A DNA stretch of 64,000 nucleotides from Sorghum bicolor (lineage: Eukaryota; Streptophyta; Magnoliopsida; Poales; Poaceae): assembly GCF_000003195.3 (NCBI RefSeq), contig NC_012870.2:54394049-54458048 (forward strand), in the 5' to 3' direction. A program made the position numbers and the translations under genes. Below, piece after piece: positions 1 through 11,400 of the stretch (the stretch's first letter is position 1; every line of letters starts with the position of its first letter). The notes beneath the pieces were generated by a model. That model did no database searches, was not told the DNA's origin, and worked only from the letters and a program-made list of their open reading frames with translations.

Positions 1-300
1 GTATTTAGCTCCCTAGATGAAGAAAAAAAAATATGTGTACACACTCACTCTTTTTCTCTCTCTATCTACATGTCTGTCTCTCTCTGTTTTTTGATATATA
101 CAAAAGAAATTGAGTTCGTCCCTGCAAGTACAATAACAAAAAATGTTTAGAAAATACATACATGTTCTCAGAATAAATATTCACGAACAAGATACTTACT
201 CTTTCTCGTAGGAAACCATTGAGAGACACACACAAACAGCTAATATAGACGCACTTGATATTGAGCAACAAGAAACTGGAACACTTTCTCTCTCCCTGTC

Positions 301-400
301 NNNNNNNNNNNNNNNNNNNNNNNNNNNNNNNNNNNNNNNNNNNNNNNNNNNNNNNNNNNNNNNNNNNNNNNNNNNNNNNNNNNNNNNNNNNNNNNNNNNN
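301..400. other. Assembly gap (100 N)
   Basis: Exactly 100 Ns, the size usually used for a gap of unknown length. The true distance across it is unknown. Reading frames through it are meaningless. Confidence 0.99.
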
Positions 401-429
401 AAGTTATTTTGGTAGCTATTATGAGAATA

Positions 430-431
<2 letters not shown>

Positions 432-468
<37 letters not shown>
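432..468. repeat. (TA)n microsatellite
   Basis: Uninterrupted TA dinucleotide run directly 3' of the gap; it may be related to the assembly break. Confidence 0.95.
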
Positions 469-472
<4 letters not shown>

Positions 473-544
473 TGCCACATGATGGATCTGTTTCACCAAT
501 TAAATAATATATATTGATTTGTTTTCAGAAATTGTATTTTTTTT

Positions 545-805
545 TTATGTGGGCAAGGTAGCTCGCTCCCTGATGAAGAGAAAATCTGTGTATTCAGTTA
601 CGTTGAAGAACTGAAATTATGAATTTTGTAATCAAATTCTTTTTTTTTCTCTAGCTACAAAAATGCCTACATCGATGAGATGACAAATACAACAGAAGTT
701 TATATAGTCCCTACATGTTATATGAGGAAAATTAATTGGAGAAGAATAATATATTTCCACTTTGGATATTCAGGAACGATCCAGTTACTCTGTTTAGCAT
801 GTAAA
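545..805. repeat. Degenerate direct copy of 1-205
   Basis: Several short blocks recur in the same order and similar spacing in 1-205 and here: a block like TAGCTCCCTGATGAAGA, a T/CT-rich run followed by a CTACA block, a GTCCCT(G/A)CA block, and a block like AATATTCA(C/G)GAACGA followed by ACTC. The similarity is patchy, so this is an old tandem duplication at best. Confidence 0.4.
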
Positions 806-1577
806 CTTTGATTTAGAGAAACTAATAACTAGTATATATACACGTTAATTTTATTGATAATAAGCTGTAACAACATATCTCTCCCCGCCTTCAACAGACA
901 TCTACCCAGAGCTAGCTAGCCCTCTAGTCTAGTAGCAATAACAAGAGAAGAAGCACAGATTATGTGAGCAAAGCAAAGCAAAGACACGAAGTAGTCGTGA
1001 TATACCAAAGGAGGTTGGGCTGTGGTAGTTTAACTCTGTGAGGCATGCGTTGCATGCATGTATTGGCCGCCGGGTGTGCATGCATGCCGGGGACACAGAC
1101 AAGCAATGATCTTTCTGTTGAGACACACACACACACCATCCGGGCTCCTGCCTCCACATCTCTTGGCAATTTCTTGATGACTCCGTCACCTGGGGGCGAC
1201 GGCATTATATGTCGCTAATCTTCTATATATGCCAAGTCAAGCATGTCTGTTCAGTTATAATTAATTACCCTCTCTGTTTCAAAACATAGGCCGCCCACCA
1301 CTCTCTCTCTCTCTCTCTGTTTTATTTTTGGCTATTGTACTAACTGTATTTTTAGACACTGCTGCAGTGTGATGATAAAACAAAGAAATCTTTCTAGTTA
1401 GCGAGCGGAAAACTAGAGACCACTGCGTTATAATTGTTCGCTTCCCACATGGATGGACAATATTTGTATTTCTTGCTTCTATCCACAAAGTGTCGCTGAA
1501 ACTATGTAATATTATAAGCACTGTATATGCGAAAATTCAGAAACAGAAAGTCTCTTCCATTTTCTTAAAAAACATTT

Positions 1578-1832
1578 ATTTTTTAGATAAGGGATATATA
1601 AATATCCGGCCTCTATATTCGAGGATGTACACAGCCAATTATTACAAGTCTTGGATCAAAAAAGAAAGCAAGGCACGGTCTTTTACATAGACCAGGATAC
1701 TAGAGCAAACAATATAAATGTTTTCATCCTTTATTAGAAATTTCTAAAGCAATAATCTCCAATGTCTTGCTCATCGATGAGAGGATGTCCTTGGCTTGGT
1801 CATCGCGCTGCAGCGGGGCCCAGAAGCGGAGC
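1578..1832 (-). mobile_element. 5'-truncated 3' end of an ORF1-only LINE-like element
   Basis: This segment aligns by eye, with few gaps, to 42075-42320, the 3' end of the complete LINE-like element at 42078-45836. Shared landmarks include the block AATCCGGCCTCTA with the nearby GAGGATGTACACAGCC, the block with CTAAAGCAAT, and GTCCTTGGCT followed by GCTGCAG. Homology appears to stop just beyond the Tat insertion point, around 26025-26030, as expected for a 5'-truncated non-LTR copy. The Tat element later inserted into it. A CATTTATT octamer at about 1570 and again near 26045 could be its target duplication, but that is weak. Confidence 0.6.
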
Positions 1833-2560
1833 TGTTGACACCGTTTTTGAACACGTATCTTTGGATACACATCTGGAGTTAATGAAGTGTAGATCGACAG
1901 ATGGGACAATGGTGACTAGTCTACGGGGGAGTTGCCGATGAAGGTTGGTGCCGATGGGGAAACAACCGAATATGACCAAGTTCAGAAGTGATGATGTATT
2001 CATGCCGATGACCAGTACTGGTGTTTGCCGATGGCTGTAACAGGTAGTCTGCCGATGACTCTGGAGAAAAGTGCGGAGGTTGCCGATTGGCTCGTGGCAG
2101 TGTACTGATCGGTAACGAAGGATAGTTTAATGTTTTCCTTAGTTGTTAGAGTTCGTTTTGTATACGGATTTCGTTTAATTTGGAATTTGAATCCTAGTCG
2201 TGTATGATTGTAGCTCTTCGGATAGGGTATAAATGTAGACCCTAGAGCAATGTAATGAAACATCTATCAATCAATGAAACATAAGTTTTTACTCATATTC
2301 CAGTATCTACTTTTTCGACGACTTCGTCATATTTTCTTTTTTACTACGAGTTCTTAAGAATTCGTCGAGTCAATCTCGGCGTGTTCTCAAGTTCCGCGTG
2401 AACACCTCTTGGCCGTGACATCCGGGCGCATCGCTGTTGTCGGGACCAAAGTGTTCGAGTTACCACCTTCGTCGATTGTATGGTCAAATCGGCTGGCATG
2501 CCTTAACGTTTGAATCGGGTATTAGCCCTTTGTGTTTGCAGATAAGCTTTTGCACCAACA
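1833..2560 (+). repeat. 5' LTR of the Tat element
   Basis: 728 bp, starting TGTTGACACC and ending GCACCAACA, nearly co-linear with 25292-26018. It contains a TATA box at 2228-2234 and the recurring GCCGATG word. The target duplication GGAGC immediately precedes it. Confidence 0.93.
2228..2234 (+). promoter_or_regulatory. TATA box in 5' LTR
   Basis: TATAAAT in the context GGGTATAAATGTAG. The same position in the solo LTR of this family reads TATAAATA (49903-49910), and the 3' LTR has ATATAAAT near 25686. It probably drives the genomic transcript. Confidence 0.6.
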
Positions 2561-2567
2561 CATCTTT

Positions 2568-2585
2568 TGGCACGCCCAGTGGGAC
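2568..2585 (+). other. Candidate primer-binding site
   Basis: TGGCACGCCCAGTGGGAC lies 7 bases after the 5' LTR, where the minus-strand primer tRNA should anneal. It starts with TGG, complementary to tRNA CCA-3'. I cannot name the tRNA with confidence. Confidence 0.45.
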
Positions 2586-2606
2586 AGATTCAAGATCAAG
2601 ATCAAC

Positions 2607-5600
2607 ATGTCGAACACCGATTTCGACTTGGAGAACGTTATCCCCGTGACGGAAGCCAATCTCAGGGATGAGCAGAAGCAAGCTATGGCAAAAGCCATGG
2701 AGGAATACAAGCAGCAATGCTTGAAGTCCTTCAATATCAACAGGAGCGGCGAGGTGATCCAAAAGAAAGCATTGCCGGCACCTCGGCAAATAACTTTTGA
2801 ACCCAATCCTGGTAAACTTCAAGACATGGTTGACAGTGCTATTAACCGTGCCTTGATCAATCAAGCTGGTGTGCTGTCCAACACGGTTTTTAATGCTGTG
2901 GCTAGAACTTTCAAAGAAGGACAAGTACCACCAACTTATGTGGGTCCTGCCTATCATCAGTCAGGGTCATCATTGGTCACAGCTCCATCGGCTACTGCAG
3001 TCGTTGCGAGTACAGAAGTTACTTCTCCTCCAAGCACATTAGAGATCACTAATGCGCAGTCTACACCAATGACAACCAATCCATCAACATCAGACGGGCA
3101 AATCAAGCTTGCCACAGATCTATTGGCATCGGCAATGTCAGGGACTGTTCCTCCCAACTGGTGGGGTTATGGTATGCCCCCAGAATTGATGGCAAAAAGT
3201 CCTGGAACATCTCAAGTGGCTGACGTGACAGGCAAGGCTCCAATGGCATCGGCACCTCCAAATCCGCCGATGAATCAGAGTCCCAGTACACTACAACTAC
3301 TACTGCAAGACCTTACACTGGGAATTCTCAAGCACCAACCTTCCAGATGCCTAATGCATCGGCAGATTCAATGCTGACGCAGCAGAGGTTTATGACATAA
3401 CCAGGGTATGTCAATTCAATGATGATGCCCAATTACCAGTCATCGGTAGGACCTATGCCGATGAATGCTAATAGTGGATGGACTGGGCAGTTTGTCTTTC
3501 CATAGATGCCTCAGCAGAATCATCAGGCTGTAGGGTTTCAACAAGGACCAATCCAACCTGGGTTTCAGAATCAAGGGTTGGTCCACCAGTCGATGAATCT
3601 TGGTGAGCAAATTGGTGGTCAGATGGTTAATCCAATGTTCCATGCAGACCGTGCACCTCAGAGACACGTAGAAGCTTATCAGCAGGTGCCAGATCCACAG
3701 CCGCCTCATCGGCAAGATGCCGATGTTTATTGGGCCGATAAGATAGCTGAAGTGATGAGAGACCAATTTGGGATAAAACCCAAAGTCAACACTTACTCTT
3801 ATCGGACACCGTATCCTCCCGCATATGACCTAATTCCGCTTCCAAATCGGTACTAGGTACCAGATTTCACCAAGTTTTCTGGACAGGATGATACATCGAC
3901 TATGGAACATGTTAACAGGTTTATCATCCAATGTGGAGAAGCTGCTAACAGAGATGAATTAAGGGTTCGCTTGTTCTCATCATCTTTGTCTGGATCGGCT
4001 TTTACTTGGTTTATTTCATTACCTCCTAACTCAGTAATCACTTGGGCCGATCTAGAGAAACAATTCCACAAATACTTCTTTTCTGGAGTTCATGAGAAGA
4101 AGATTACCGATTTAGTCAGGCTGAAACAACGCAATGATGAATCGGTTGAAAGTTTTGTGCAGAGGCTACGAGAGGTTAAGAATAAGTGCTATAGTATGGT
4201 TTGGATGATCGGCAGCTAGCCGATTTGGCTTTCCAGGGATTGCTGCCACATATTAGAGACAAGTATGCTTCTCAAGAGTTCGAGAGCCTAAGTCACTTGG
4301 TGCAGAGGATTTCTGACCAAGACATCAGACCCTTTGAGCCTAAGAGAGCATGCAATAAAAAGGTGTCATTTGCCGATGAGGCAGCAAGCTCAGATTCTGA
4401 TGAGGAACCGGTCATCGGCTTAGCAGAGTGGGTAAAAAATAAGAAGCCAATGTCTTGCCCTTTTGGGCATAAAGAACCAGAGAAATTTGCATTTGACATC
4501 ACTAAGGCCGATAGGATATTTGACTTTCTACTTTAGGAAGGACAAATCAAGTTATCACCAAGTCATGTGATTCCATCGACTGAAGAATTAAAGAAGATGA
4601 AATATTGCAAGTGGCATAATGCAACATCTCACGGTACAAATGAGTGCAAGGTTTTCAGGCAACCGCTGCAATCGGCTATAGAATCTGGGAGAATCAAGTT
4701 TGATAATTCTAAAGCTCAGAAGCCGATGAAGATCGATCAACATCCTTTCCCAACAAATATGTTGGATGCTAATGGAAAAACCAAGGTCTTGACGTCAGAG
4801 GCAGCTGAAAGAAGTGCATCGGTGGATCCTCAACATCAGATTACTATTGATGACGCTAAAGGCAAGGGTCTGGTGCACGAAGGAACCAGCTCAGGAAGGC
4901 CTCCCCGATCTGGCATTGTGATAACTCATAGGAGGCATCGGGAGACTTGGCAGCAACGTGAGGATCGGTATCGGCGCCAACAGGAGAATCATCATCGGGA
5001 AGAAGAAAGACGCCGACAGGAATGAAATCGGCATAAGGATCATTGGAACTGCCCGTTCTTTATCCATTGCTGGGAACAGAACATCAAATTGCCCACTGTT
5101 AGAGACTGCCCTGAGTGCAATGGTTATGATCGGTATGATAGACCTAATCGGTAGTATCAAAACAATGATCGGCGATTTAAGGAGCCGATTAGGGGGAGAG
5201 CCTCGGTTCATGATTGGCTGGGGGGCAGGCTCAGTGTGCATGACCGACTTGGTGACTGTGTTGGATACTTTCCTAGGAACCAAGAGGAACTTGAGGAGAT
5301 GGCAGATGCATGAGTTCCCGATGAGTTCATATTTTGCAGAGATGCCAATACTTACCGAGTGGAGTCAAGAGGAGTTCGTCGGCAATCGGTAAGGCAACCG
5401 CAACTTCCTCCATGGTGTCTAGAGGGGCTAACTAGGACACAGAAAAGAAGGCTGCAGCGTGAGAGACGAGAAGATTTGAGCAAAGGAGAGAATTCTGGCA
5501 AATCTGAAAATCAGCAGCAACTAGATCCTAAAGGGAAAGGGCCATCGGCAGATGTTAACATGGTATTTGTGTTGCCAATGGAGTTCCTTGCGCCGTCCAG

Positions 5601-5640
5601 TGATGATGAGGAGCTCGATTTTTCCGACCAAATAGCTTAG
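2607..5640 (+). pseudogene. gag: Tat-element gag (broken)
   Basis: Gag forms the particle that packages element RNA. The start is the ATG at 2607, after the LTR and candidate PBS. A charged N-terminus is followed by a Pro/Gln/Met-rich region to about 3850. The conserved retrotransposon gag domain (PF03732 type) covers about 3857-4330, with the expected W-rich core around 4010-4090. A Cys/His block typical of Tat gag (CKWH...C) lies near 4610-4650. An Arg/Glu-rich basic tail covers 4900-5500. The frame is broken by shifts near 3290 and 4200. In-frame stops lie at 3398 (TAA), 3503, 3854, 4534, 5152 and 5638 (TAG), and 5023 and 5310 (TGA). It cannot make a full-length Gag. Confidence 0.85.
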
Positions 5641-6225
5641 TTGGCTCTTGATCTGATGACGGCTATCTTTGAAAAGCCTGCCGACAATGAAAGGCAGCAT
5701 CTTAAAGCCCTGTTTGTTAAAGGAAGGGTTGATGGGCAGCCAATGACGAAGATATTAGTTGATGGTGGGGCTGCTATTAATATCATGCCATATACAATAT
5801 ATCGGAAACTTGGGAAAGGAGATCAAGATTTGACCAAGACTGATATGATGCTGAAGGACTTTGAAGGAAATGTGTCTCCAGTTAAGGGAGCGATATGTGT
5901 CGAGTTGACCATCGGCAGCAAAACCTTGCCGACAACTTTCTTTGAGATCAGTGGAAAGGGTGCTGATAATCTGCTACTAGGGAGAGATTGGATCCATGCC
6001 AATTGTTGCATCCCATCAACAATGCACCAATGCTTGGTTCAGTGGGTAGGTGACAAGCTTGAGATTGTCCCAGGAGATTCTTCTTATGTCATCGCATCGG
6101 CAGAAGCAGATACCTATGAAAGGACCAAGTGCATCTCAGGAGAGATTTGGGAGAAGGATTTCCTCAAAGTTGCCGATTATGAAATTCCACCGATCCAAGC
6201 AGTCGGTTCTGTTGAGGAGTTTTAA
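5641..6225 (+). pseudogene. Retropepsin-like aspartic protease domain of Tat pol
   Basis: The protease processes the Gag-Pol polyprotein. The catalytic motif reads V-D-G-G-A followed by INIMP, with the aspartate codon at 5761. DGGA instead of D-S/T-G is usual in plant Tat elements. The second conserved block, LLLGRDW, lies near 5980. This 194-codon stretch is open, but it is separated from gag by a TAG at 5638. It overlaps the next frame at 6223-6227 (TAATG), so a stop/restart or a lesion separates it from RT. Confidence 0.85.
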
Positions 6226-7266
6226 TGGATAGGTTCGCCGATGATGAAAAGTTAGGCCAGGGGTTTACATCGGCCGATGATTTAGTAGAAGTAGACTTAG
6301 GTAGTGGTGATAAGCCAAGACCTACTTTCATTAGTGCTAAGTTAAATTCTGAGTGTAAGCAATAGTTAACCAATTTGTTAAAGGAATATAAAGATTGCTT
6401 TGCTTGGGATTATACTGAGATGTCTGGTTTAGACCGATCCATTGTTGAGCATCGGTTGCCTATCAAATCTGGATTTCGACCACATCAGCAGCCAGCACGC
6501 TGATGTAATCCTAATATTCTTCCTGATATTAAAGCCGAAATAACTAAGCTTATCGAAGCTAAATTTATTCGGTAGTGTCGGTATGCCGAGTGGATTTCTA
6601 ATGTTGTCCCGGTTTACAAGAAAAATGGGAAGCTTCGAGTCTGCATTAATTTTAGAAATCTTAACAAGGCTACACCGATGGATGGTACCCAATGCCGGTT
6701 GCCGATTTCCTAGTCGATGCTGCGGCTGGACATCGGGTCATAAGCTTCATGGATGGCAATGCAGGATATAATCAAATATTCATGGCTGAAGAAGATATTC
6801 CGAAGACCGCGTTTAGATGTCCTGGTCATGTTGGGCTGTTTGAATGGATAGTCATGACCTTTGGCTTGAAAAATACTGGTGCTACCTATCAAAGGGCTAT
6901 GAATTTTATCTTTCATGAGTTCATCGGCAAGCAGGTAGAAATTTACATTGATGATGTGGTGGTTAAGTCAGGGGATTTCACAAAGCATCTTGCCGATTTG
7001 CGGAAGGTGTTGGAATGCACGAGGAAACATGGTTTGAAGATGAATCCTAATAAGTGTGCATTTGGTGTATCGGCAGGGCAATTTCTTGGTTTCATGGTGC
7101 ATCATAGGGGAACTGAAATTAGTAGGAGATCTATTGATGCTATCAATAAGTTAGTTGCTCCTACCAATAAAACTGAACTCCAGTCTTTGATCGGTAATGT
7201 AAATTTTATCAGACGGTTTATATCTAATTTGTCTGGTAAATTCGTGCTTTTAGTCCTTTCCTTAAA
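6225..7266 (+). pseudogene. Reverse transcriptase domain of Tat pol (broken)
   Basis: RT copies the element RNA into cDNA. The N-terminal part (6225 to about 6690) includes the conserved DCFAW and VPVYKKNGKLRVCINFRN blocks. After a frameshift near 6680 the frame beginning at 6692 carries the DGNAGYNQI block, FGLKNTGATYQRAMN, and the catalytic YIDD at 6944-6955 with both metal-binding aspartates present. The thumb follows, with F-x-x-MNP-x-KCAFGV and FLGF. In-frame stops lie at 6363 (TAG), 6501 (TGA) and 6573 (TAG). Another frameshift near 7240 leads into RNase H. Confidence 0.9.
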
Positions 7267-7611
7267 TTGAAAGCCGATCAAGAGTTTGTATGGGGAAAAG
7301 AGCAACAGTTGGCCTTGGATGAAATCAAGAATTATTTGACAAATCCTCCAGTTTTAATTCCACCTCAGCAAGGAAAGCCCTTCAGATTATATTTGTCTAT
7401 CGATGGGCTGGTCATCGGTTTGGCTTTAATTCAAGAATTTGAAGGGAAGGAGCGCATGATTTATTATTTGAGTAGAAGACTGATTGATGCTGAGACCAGA
7501 TATTCGGCGATAGAAAAGTTATGTTTATGCCTATATTTTTCATGTATCAAGTTAAGGCACTATTTGCTATCGGCCGAGTGCACTGTTATATGCAAAGATG
7601 ATGTGGTCTGA
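7267..7611 (+). pseudogene. First RNase H (gypsy type) of Tat pol
   Basis: This domain degrades RNA in RNA:DNA hybrids during reverse transcription. The frame shows the linker that follows RT (E-F-V-W-G-K-E-Q) and then the RNase H core, including YYLSRRL and the conserved D-A-E-T-R-Y-S-x-I-E-K block near 7490-7520. It ends at a TGA (7609-7611) just where the next conserved block, YMLS, begins; homologous elements read through here. Confidence 0.82.
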
Positions 7612-8100
7612 TACATGTTATCTATGTCGATTATGAGTGGTAGAATCGGCAAGTGGATTTTGACACTGTCGGAGTTTGATCTACGTTATGAATCGGCCAA
7701 GGCAGTAAAAGGGCAAGTTATGGCCGATTTTGTGACTCAACATTGCGGTGTAGTGGAAACTTTGGAAATTGTTCCTTGGACGCTCTTCTTTGATGGGTCT
7801 ACCTGTGACCGGGGGGCAGGAATCGACATATTACTAGTTTCCCCTCAGGGAAGGAAGTATGAGTTCTCTTTGCCGATTGTTGCCACGTCGACGAATAATC
7901 AAGCTGAGTATCAAGCTTTGATCAAGGGGTTGGAATTGTTAAAAGAGGTTCATGCTGATGCTGTTGAGATCTTCGGGGATTCTATGCTGGTCATAAATCA
8001 GTTGGCTGGAATTTACGAATGCCGAAGCGAAGTCTTGATAACTTATTATGAAAAAGTATGCAACTATTAAAAGAATTCAAAGATTTCCGATTAGAGCATG
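7612..8100 (+). pseudogene. Second RNase H (archaeal-like aRH) of Tat pol
   Basis: After a connection segment (GRIGKWILTLSEFDLRYE) a second complete RNase H-like fold appears. W-T-L-F-F-D-G-S supplies the first acidic residue (about 7780). N-N-Q-A-E-Y-Q-A-L supplies the glutamate (about 7900). E-I-F-G-D-S supplies the next aspartate (about 7970). A last block, H-N-E-E-A-N-R-L-A, follows near 8115 after a one-base frameshift around 8060. Dual RNase H is a hallmark of the plant Tat lineage. Confidence 0.85.
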
Positions 8101-8445
8101 TTCCTCGGTTACATAATGAGGAGGCTAATCGGTTGGCTCAACATGCCTCGGGATATCAACCCATACTAAATACATTATCGGCAATCGGTGCCGATGATTG
8201 GAGAAAGGAGATCATTGATTATTTAAAGGATCTGTCTAAAAAGGTTGAGAGACGTATCAGGTTTCAAGCTACCAAGTATGTGCTCCTCGAGGATGAACTA
8301 TATTATCGAACTATAGATGGAGTTCTTCTCAAATGCTTAGGTAATGATGAAGCTAAAAGTTTGATGGGTGAAATCCATGAAGGAGTGTGTGGAGCACATC
8401 AGTCGGCTTTTAAGATGAAATGGATGATCAGGAGAAATGGGTATT
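8101..8445 (+). pseudogene. Integrase N-terminal zinc-binding part, first segment
   Basis: The end of aRH passes into a linker and then into the integrase zinc-binding domain, with the two histidines seen in HEGVCGAH (about 8375-8400). The reading frame is cut after the codons for G-Y by the TG of the solo LTR at 8446. It resumes at 12727 with Y-W-P-T, and the two zinc-binding cysteines follow in the downstream segment (EDC...GCQGC). Joining across the GTATT duplication restores register, which shows the insertion disrupted a previously continuous frame. Confidence 0.85.
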
Positions 8446-11400
8446 TGTAACATCCCCGATGTTACGGTTACTAAAATTTGGATCATGTCATCATCAGCAT
8501 TGCACAGCATATTTGTTAAGCACACCCTGATGCATTAATTTAAAACAAGTTTAATTTGGTTGAATGTGCTTAGGGAATTAAAGTGTGTTTATATTGTGTA
8601 TTGATGCTTGTGTTGGTTGCTAAAACCCTAGGGTGAAAGATTTCCGAAAGCTTAGGGGGGGGAAACCCTGATTTTTGAACCCTAGAACTGCCCCCTTTTA
8701 TGCAATTCAAAAACCAAGAAAAATTTGAGGTTGAGTTCAAAAGCAAAGTTGTAGATCTAGTCAAGATGTACAACTTTGGTGTTTTGAGTTTTTGAAGTTT
8801 CAATACAAAATTCAAAGTAATTTTGAAAATATAGATTTCCAGAAAGTGTCCCCTTTTCCAATTTGAATCTCCAATTCAAAATCTATTTGGAATTTTGAAA
8901 AGTGACCAACATGGAAGTTGTAGAGCTCAAAAAGTTGAACAACTTTCATGTTGGGAGTTTTTCAAGTTGTTTGGAGAAATCAAAAGTAATTTTGGAAATC
9001 CTGATCTGCCCCAATTCAAAAATTTGAATTTCCCCAAATTGGATTTTGAATTGCAAACTTTTTTGACAAATTCACCATGTTCCACTCAAAAATAGTTCTG
9101 GTCACCAAAATATAATTTGTAGCTTATAAAATTTTGCACAACTTTCATTTTGGTGAAATTTTGGCTCTAGTTCAAATTTTGGCTGAATTTTGCAAAAGAC
9201 AGAGCAGAGGGGATAAGGGTCGGCTACAGTGATCCGATATGGATCACGGCGCCCCTGTCCGGCGTGGCTGCCGCGCGCGCAGCACCGCGTGCGCGCGTGC
9301 AGGCACACAGCTGCTTTCTTGCCTGCGTCGCCGGGCGACGTGGACGCCCCGGGCTCGCTTCCTCCTCCCCTTGAGCACTAGCGTGGACGACGCCGCGTGT
9401 TTTCTCTGTCCACGACCAAAGAACACCGACGGCTCCCTCTCTCAAATTCACCGCACCCAACCCCTCTCGAGCCAAATTGAGTAGTCCACTACGCTCGCCA
9501 CACCCTTGCGAACCCAGTGCACCCCCGAGCTCACTCCCTAACCCACCCAGTCGCCGGAACTCCTTCTTCCCCTCCAACTCCGGCCGAAACCGCCGCCGTG
9601 GAACTCCCTCCGTGGCCGCGCAATTCCAGTGAGTGGCACACCTTGATCGCGGTTGTTTCCGGTCCCTCTTCAGCTCCTACAACTCATGCGCTTGCTTTTT
9701 TCTCCTTGGATGCGAGCAGGATCGCCGGAACGACATCGTTAAGCTCAGAGCGCCGCCCGACGACACCGTCTTCGTCGCCAGCAGCCTCGGCTACCCCCTC
9801 AAGCCTCGCAACGTGAGCACCTCACTCCGTAATCTTCATGGAAGCTTTCTAGTAGGTTCGTTTGCACTCTACCGAGCTCTAGTGGCCGGTCTACGGGTGA
9901 CCGCCATGGCCGTCCGCCATGCACGCGACCGAGGTGAGAAGAAGGGAGTAGAGCGTCCGCCAATAGTAGCTATGGAGTCGCAAGATCGAGGCGGTGCTGG
10001 TGCGCACGAGCGCGTAGGCTAAGACCCTCGCCACCGGCGGCCGGAGTCGTGGCCGAGCCACCGTGCGTGAGGGAGCAGAAGCTGACGGGTGGGACCTTCC
10101 CGTCAGCGTCTCGCAGAGAGGGGAGCAAGAGGAGCCTGACGAGCGGGACCCGCCCGTCAGTGACCGCGTGAGGGGGAGACTGCGCGCGCGGCGCGCGCGT
10201 GGGCCGAGCGGGAGTGGGCCGGCCTGCAGGCCGATTTCCCGGCCACTCGCTGCATAGTGTTTTTCTTTTTCTTTTTGTGCAGTTTTTGCTTTATGTTTGA
10301 TTTTGTGTAATAAATTATTTAGTGATCCAAAAATCATGGAAATTTTTGTATAGATTCCCTAAAATAAGTAGAACCCAAAAAAAATATTAGATTTTATTTT
10401 CTGGTAGTTTGCATGTGTATAAAAATTGTCTCTTTTAATTAGTAAATACAACTTCTAGGAATTTTAATAATTTATTAATGTGTCCAAAAATCACCAAAAT
10501 TTGTGGGGAGTCTCTGAATGTTATTCCCTGGCTCCACACAAAATTTGGTGGCATTTGGATAATGTTTGATTAAAGTATTATTAAACCCTTATTTAGTAAT
10601 TAAATAATAATTCTAGAATAATTAAATAATAATTAGTTAAATCCACATAATTAGGGTTTGAGTGATTTTGGGATTGTGTGATGACCTGAGGTCATTAACC
10701 TTAATGACCTTTGGCATTTAATTATTGTTTGGCATTAATGCTTAGCTACTGTCATTAACAATTAATTAAGAATTAATTAAGGTAAAAAGGTTTACTAATT
10801 AGTTAATTAAGGATAATTATGATTTAAGAGGAATCTTAGTTTACAGATGCAACCTCTTGGGTAAAGATACTAAAATGTTAAACAACTTTATTTATTGTTT
10901 AGTCTATGTTGCACCGAGAAGGCAAGTTGTACTCGACTTGGTCCTTCTTGCATAATTGTCATACGCATATCATGAGCATTCATCATTTTGCGTATAGTGT
11001 CCGTGGCCGAAAGAGCAACCGTCGAGCCGAACCCCGAAGTCGGTGCTCCGTTCGAGGAAGTAGGATCCGAGACTTGAGAAGTCTCCGAGGGTCCCTCTCT
11101 GCCCTGCAACCAAGGCAAGCCCCAGATGCATTAACCCCTCCGTGAATGTTTTAAATCTTTTATCACTTATGAATTGAGAATACTGCATTAGGTAGTTGAG
11201 AATTGGGTTAACCTACTTGCTGCATTTACTACCTTGATATCTGTTATCCTGTCCTTGACACCTGTTTTATTTTAAAACTGCGTAGTTATGCTTAGCCCTG
11301 CTACTAGATAGGTTTTCAAGCAAGAAAGTTTGAAGGGTTGTTGTGGAATACACTTATGGCCAATGATGTTTCAACTTGAGACCGGTCGGTGGACTTGCTT

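Larger units (their letters stand above)
1..1577. other. Unassigned AT-rich intergenic DNA
   Basis: I see no gene here that I can support. The stretch holds an assembly gap, a TA microsatellite, a degenerate duplication (copies near 1-205 and 545-805), a CT microsatellite near 1301-1319 and, near 1268-1292, a short piece resembling a Stowaway MITE end. The minus-strand reading frames near 929-1205 contain a long GT run and no recognisable domain. Confidence 0.5.

Noticed and set aside
196..482. Open frames spanning the N gap and TA microsatellite on both strands
   Set aside because: They contain up to 34 unknown residues and alternating Tyr/Ile from the TA run; artefacts.
929..1205. Possible host-gene exon on the minus strand
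   Set aside because: Short frames with a GT run, no domain, no convincing splice partner.
1268..1292. Stowaway MITE
   Set aside because: Only one end (resembling CTCCCTCCGTTTCAAAA) is visible; no inverted partner found nearby.
4891..5392. Ile/Met/Leu-rich frames on both strands in the gag tail
   Set aside because: Out-of-frame readings of the gag Arg/Glu-rich region; the gag frame itself follows the family.
9239..10337. Arg/Ala/Pro-rich open frames on both strands inside the solo LTR
   Set aside because: Explained by high GC content; no domain, and both strands are open at once.
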